A stretch of 8,746 nt of DNA from an uncultured Prevotella sp. Its GTDB lineage: Bacteria > Bacteroidota > Bacteroidia > Bacteroidales > Bacteroidaceae. Each line of letters opens with the position of its first letter. Position 1 is the stretch's first letter. The notes beneath the pieces are model-generated. The model saw only the letters and a program-made list of their open reading frames with translations, was not told the DNA's origin and did not search any database. Shown here piece by piece: positions 5,948 through 8,746 of this stretch. The translations under genes and the position numbers were made by a program. The stretch covers positions 1-8,746 of the forward strand of contig URDV01000088.1 of the NCBI GenBank assembly GCA_900546605.1, given 5' to 3'.

Positions 5948-6616
5948 ATGAAAGCACTACACATGATGGGGGCAATGCTGCTCATAGCACTTTGTAGCTT
6001 TAGTTCATGCAACAAGGCAAAAAACGCTGCTACGACAAGGGGCACCGCTGCTCACACTGACACCACGGCTTTGTTAGTAATGCGGGTCAGAACTTGTGCC
6101 CGCCTTTACACAGCCGAAATGCAAATACACAAGTTGGTTACGCAAACTGACGACCCACGCATTCAAGGACAAGTATTGGGCATGCCCATTGACCTGCCCG
6201 CCCGCATGGGGCACCGCAGCATTGCCATACCTATTGATGTTACGCTCAAGGCTTACATTGACTTGGCGCAATTTTCGGCCAGCAATGTGCAACGCACTGA
6301 TAGCACCCTTGTCATCACCTTGCCCAATCCGCAAGTAATCATTACTGGCACGCGAGTTGACAACAAGGGTACCCGACAATATGTTGATGCCCTGCGCTCT
6401 CGCTACACCGATGCTGAAATCAGCCAATTGGCCCATCAAGGCACTGACAGCATTACTGCTCACCTTTCGCGCTACGGACTTGAGGAATATGCACGCCAAA
6501 GTGCTACGCGCCAACTGGTGCCTTTGCTCACACAGTTGGGCTATAAAGAGAGTAACATTAGTTTGCAATTTGCTCAACCTATTACCGACAATAGTTGGAA
6601 GATGGTGAAACAGTAA
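5948..6616 (+). CDS. DUF4230 family lipoprotein
   Basis: A 222-residue predicted lipoprotein: signal peptide 1-20 (GAMLLIALCSFSS) with C21 in SFSSC as the likely lipidated cysteine, so it should sit in the periplasm or outer membrane. The DUF4230-like domain covers about residues 42-212, with the pattern IPIDVTLKAYIDL (94-106), then LVITLPNPQVIITGTRVD (121-138) and an amphipathic helical region to GYKESNISLQFAQP (198-211). No enzymatic residues are recognised and the family has no established function that I know of. The next gene encodes a second DUF4230 protein, so this is a diverged tandem pair. Its C-terminus runs about 10 residues past the point where the neighbour stops (after AQP versus VQPK). 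That tail abuts and may partly overlap repeat copy 4. Start ATG 5948 follows an exact -7 box. Confidence 0.85.
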   Translation: MKALHMMGAMLLIALCSFSSCNKAKNAATTRGTAAHTDTTALLVMRVRTCARLYTAEMQIHKLVTQTDDPRIQGQVLGMPIDLPARMGHRSIAIPIDVTLKAYIDLAQFSASNVQRTDSTLVITLPNPQVIITGTRVDNKGTRQYVDALRSRYTDAEISQLAHQGTDSITAHLSRYGLEEYARQSATRQLVPLLTQLGYKESNISLQFAQPITDNSWKMVKQ

Positions 6617-6720
6617 GAAATAACGGGGTAACGAGTTAACAGGGTAACAAGTCAACCCGTTAACCCGTTAACCTGTTAACCCGTTAACCCGTTAACCCGT
6701 TAAATAATTCCACCCAAGCA
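6617..6720. repeat. GTTAAC-array palindromic element, copy 4
   Basis: Ten hexamers in strict 8-bp phase (starts 6627 to 6699), six of them perfect GTTAAC. The linkers run GA, AG, AA, then CC, CC, CT, CC, CC, CC, so the purine-to-pyrimidine switch falls at GTCAAC (6651-6656). The right end (TAATTCCACCCAAGCA, 6705-6720) is a diverged family end. The left end is not clean: it abuts the stop codon of the preceding gene, and a weak match continues back into the last codons. It lies between two cotranscribed DUF4230 genes, so any hairpin would form in the middle of a polycistronic mRNA. Confidence 0.8.
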
Positions 6721-6734
6721 TAATAACAGCAAAT

Positions 6735-7352
6735 ATGAAGCACATGACTCAAGCACGCAACCTGCTACGCTATGTATGGCTGGTGGCCATAGCCGTGGCT
6801 TTAGTAGCCGTGGCCTATATATATAAGGAGGTTAGCGAACACCCTCCCATTCAGTTGAAGGTGGAACACAACACTCGCATTGACCTCACACCCGAACAAA
6901 TACAATCGGTGCGCGACATTGGTCAATGGGAATTTTTGAGTATTAACACCGAAGAACTGGTGGAATGGCATCGCCATCGCACCTTTGGTAATGATCACTT
7001 AACGCGCATTTACGAAGGCACCTTGCGCATAGGCATTGACATGAAACAGGCTCCTGCCAATTGGTTCACCTCGCTGCCCGACTCCACTGCTCACCTACAA
7101 CTGCCTCAAGTGGGATTGTTGGACAACAACTTTATTGACGAAGCTCGCACACGCTCATTTTATGAACGAGGCAGTGTTCCGCCTGAAGCACGTGACCAAC
7201 TCTATGCACAAGCACGCAACAAAATGATGCAACGTTGCCTTACGCCACAAAACCTGCAAACGGCTGAGCAAACAGCTCGCAACGAATTTACAAAACTTTT
7301 TACATCTTTGGGCTTCAAGCACGTAACTATTGAGTTTGTGCAACCCAAGTAA
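6735..7352 (+). CDS. Membrane-anchored DUF4230 family protein
   Basis: A 205-residue protein with one N-terminal transmembrane segment (about 11-30, LRYVWLVAIAVALVAVAYIY) after a basic start, giving a type II inner-membrane protein with the rest in the periplasm. The DUF4230-like domain spans about residues 40-203: IYEGTLRIGIDMKQ (92-105), HLQLPQVGLLDNNFID (120-135), a helical stretch EARDQLYAQARNKM (151-164) and the closing SLGFKHVTIEFVQP (191-204). It shares the domain order of the preceding lipoprotein but little identity, consistent with an old duplication. The gap of 118 bp to that gene is almost filled by repeat copy 4, and the next gene starts 41 bp on, so all three are probably cotranscribed. 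An alternative start at 6744 is possible (MKHM). Function is unknown. Confidence 0.85.
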   Translation: MKHMTQARNLLRYVWLVAIAVALVAVAYIYKEVSEHPPIQLKVEHNTRIDLTPEQIQSVRDIGQWEFLSINTEELVEWHRHRTFGNDHLTRIYEGTLRIGIDMKQAPANWFTSLPDSTAHLQLPQVGLLDNNFIDEARTRSFYERGSVPPEARDQLYAQARNKMMQRCLTPQNLQTAEQTARNEFTKLFTSLGFKHVTIEFVQPK

Positions 7353-7393
7353 GATGTGCCTTCACGCATCGTCTACCTCTTTTTTTCATAACC

Positions 7394-8665
7394 ATGCCCT
7401 ACTACTTACTCTTACTCTTTACCCTACTCTTGTGCAGTTGTCACAATGATGACCCCGCCCCTGGCCCCGTAGAACCAGGTTCGGTTACAGCACGACGCAC
7501 CGTACTTGTTTACATGTCGGCACAAAATTCACTCATTAATAATGTTGCTGCCGACTCTGCTGAAATAATGAACGGACGTCAATATTTGGCCAATAATGAC
7601 CGCATGCTCTTTTTTATTGACGATGGACAAAAGCCTCGCCTATACCGCGTAGTTCGACAATGGAGCCAGCCTCAGCTCGTGCAGCAATGGAGTCATGACT
7701 TCTGTTCAACTGACCCTAACACGCTACAAAGTGTGTTGCAATGGGTCAAGACGCAGTTTCCAGCTCAAGAGTACGGATTGGTTATGTGGTCGCATGCCGA
7801 TGGTTGGCTACCTGCCACCAACACTGATTATCCCATAAAAGAGATGATCTATGCGGCAGCACGCCCTTTTTCGTTTGGCATTGACACGGACAATAACTCG
7901 GTGTGGACTGATGATGGTACACAAATGAACGTGGCCGACATGGCACAAGCCATTGCTCAGTCGGGCATGCATTGCCGCTACATATTATTTGATGCTTGCC
8001 TTATGCAAAACTTAGAGGTGGCCTACGCACTACGCCACGCCACCGACTATGTGGTGGCCTCGCCCATGTCTATACATAGTGCAGGGGCTTACTACACACA
8101 TCTACTCCGTTCGGGCTTATTTGCACAATCGCCTGATAGCATAGCACTCACTTACTACAATGATGTGGTAAACTATGCCGACAGCATTTACGATCACATG
8201 GGCATAGCCATTTCGTGCATACAAACTGACCAGTTGGAGCCTTTGGCCGCCCTTATGAAGCAGGCTCTGCCTCACTCACTATTGGCCAATGGGCAGTCAG
8301 CCGACATGGCGCAAGTGCTGAGTTATCAAAACTACACTTACCGCTTTTATTGGCGTCCACATAACTACGATGCACGTCAGGCCATCAACACACTTTTTGC
8401 CGAACCATATCGCACCCAACTGCAACAAGCTCTTGACCGCGCTGTGGTGGCTCACTTTGGCACGCCCTCTATTTATGTAGGGCCTGGCTACAACACCTTC
8501 TTCACAATACCCACTACTACCGACAACTTTAGGTCGGTGAGCATGTTTGTGCCTCAAAGCATATACACCAACAATGCTGAGCGCTGCCGATATGGCGATT
8601 TGAACCTTTGTTTTCGCCAAACCGAATGGTACAAAGCTTGTGGCTTTGATGCCGTGGGATGGTAA
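7394..8665 (+). CDS. Clostripain-family (peptidase C11) cysteine peptidase lipoprotein
   Basis: A 423-residue predicted lipoprotein: hydrophobic residues 3-15 end in lipobox LCSC with C16 lipidated, then a Pro-rich linker (PAPGPVEPG, 21-29). The peptidase C11 domain follows. TVLVYMSAQNSL (36-47) is the first caspase-fold strand and turn, YGLVMWSHADGW (127-138) holds the catalytic histidine H134, and YILFDACLMQNLEVAYAL (196-213) holds the catalytic cysteine C202. Both catalytic residues are present. The family is known for calcium-stimulated cleavage after arginine or lysine; substrate preference here is not readable from sequence. The signal and lipobox place it on the cell envelope. The hydrophobic start is short for a signal peptide, with no Lys/Arg before it, so the annotated ATG could be slightly misplaced. 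It is the last gene of the rightward operon, and repeat copy 5 begins 26 bp after the stop. Confidence 0.92.
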   Translation: MPYYLLLLFTLLLCSCHNDDPAPGPVEPGSVTARRTVLVYMSAQNSLINNVAADSAEIMNGRQYLANNDRMLFFIDDGQKPRLYRVVRQWSQPQLVQQWSHDFCSTDPNTLQSVLQWVKTQFPAQEYGLVMWSHADGWLPATNTDYPIKEMIYAAARPFSFGIDTDNNSVWTDDGTQMNVADMAQAIAQSGMHCRYILFDACLMQNLEVAYALRHATDYVVASPMSIHSAGAYYTHLLRSGLFAQSPDSIALTYYNDVVNYADSIYDHMGIAISCIQTDQLEPLAALMKQALPHSLLANGQSADMAQVLSYQNYTYRFYWRPHNYDARQAINTLFAEPYRTQLQQALDRAVVAHFGTPSIYVGPGYNTFFTIPTTTDNFRSVSMFVPQSIYTNNAERCRYGDLNLCFRQTEWYKACGFDAVGW

Positions 8666-8691
8666 ATTCACCTTTTAAGCAGATATTCAAA

Positions 8692-8746
8692 ACGCGTTGG
8701 CGGAATTAGTAAACAAGTTGACAAGTTAACGGGTTAACAGGTAAGT
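8692..8746 (+). repeat. GTTAAC-array palindromic element, copy 5 (left arm, runs off right edge)
   Basis: It begins with the family end ACGCGTTGGCGGAATTA (8692-8708). Hexamers follow at 8709, 8717, 8725 and 8733 (GTAAAC, GTTGAC, GTTAAC, GTTAAC) with purine linkers AA, AA, GG, AG. All 55 bases are the exact reverse complement of 10-64. It is cut by the window end, so its right arm is not visible. No separate T-tailed terminator is seen between the clostripain stop and this element. Confidence 0.85.

Noticed and set aside
6074..6655. 193-codon minus-strand frame opposite the DUF4230 lipoprotein
   Set aside because: It is antisense to a well-supported gene and ends in the repeat element; it has no recognisable domain or signal.
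8297..8671. 124-codon minus-strand frame opposite the clostripain gene
   Set aside because: A shadow of the C11 peptidase coding frame with no start signals and no family resemblance.

Overview
The window looks like chromosomal DNA of a Bacteroidales bacterium, most likely Prevotella or a close relative. The grounds are Bacteroidetes-type -7 boxes (TAnnTTTG) ahead of genes, weak or absent Shine-Dalgarno sequences, several lipoprotein signal peptides, two adjacent DUF4230 proteins, a clostripain-type (C11) lipoprotein and a RecA of ordinary bacterial form. No phage, plasmid or resistance genes are present, and the genes are ordinary core or lineage-typical ones.

Layout: 1-527 holds a repeat element at the left edge, then a long AT-rich leader with no gene. 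528-1427 (+) is a secreted M23 peptidase with a C-terminal LysM domain, followed by a strong terminator hairpin (1492-1533). 1634-2725 (+) is a sugar-kinase-like phosphotransferase of the APH fold. It is convergent with a nitroreductase (2882-3607, -), and a long hairpin (2745-2790) lies between them. 3894-5793 (-) is a probable operon read leftwards: a small lipoprotein, recA, and an 84-residue protein of unknown function. From a short divergent promoter region, 5948-8665 (+) reads rightwards: a DUF4230 lipoprotein, a membrane-anchored DUF4230 protein and a clostripain-family lipoprotein. This is probably one cell-envelope operon.

The striking feature is a family of five non-coding intergenic elements (about 5-64, 1441-1490, 3624-3822, 6617-6720 and 8692-8746). 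They share ends close to ACGCGTTGGCGGAATTA in inverted orientation. The interior is an 8-bp tandem repeat of the palindrome GTTAAC plus a two-base linker. Linkers are purine-purine in the left arm and switch to pyrimidine-pyrimidine in the right arm, so the two arms can pair as one large hairpin. The 50-bp copy at 1441-1490 is flanked by an 8-bp direct repeat, TAGTAATA, that looks like a target-site duplication; removing it restores a stop codon followed directly by a terminator. The copies at the two window edges match perfectly over 55 bp in opposite orientation. I read these as a MITE-like or REP-like mobile palindromic repeat with variable repeat number. I do not recognise a published name for it, and no transposase is encoded here.
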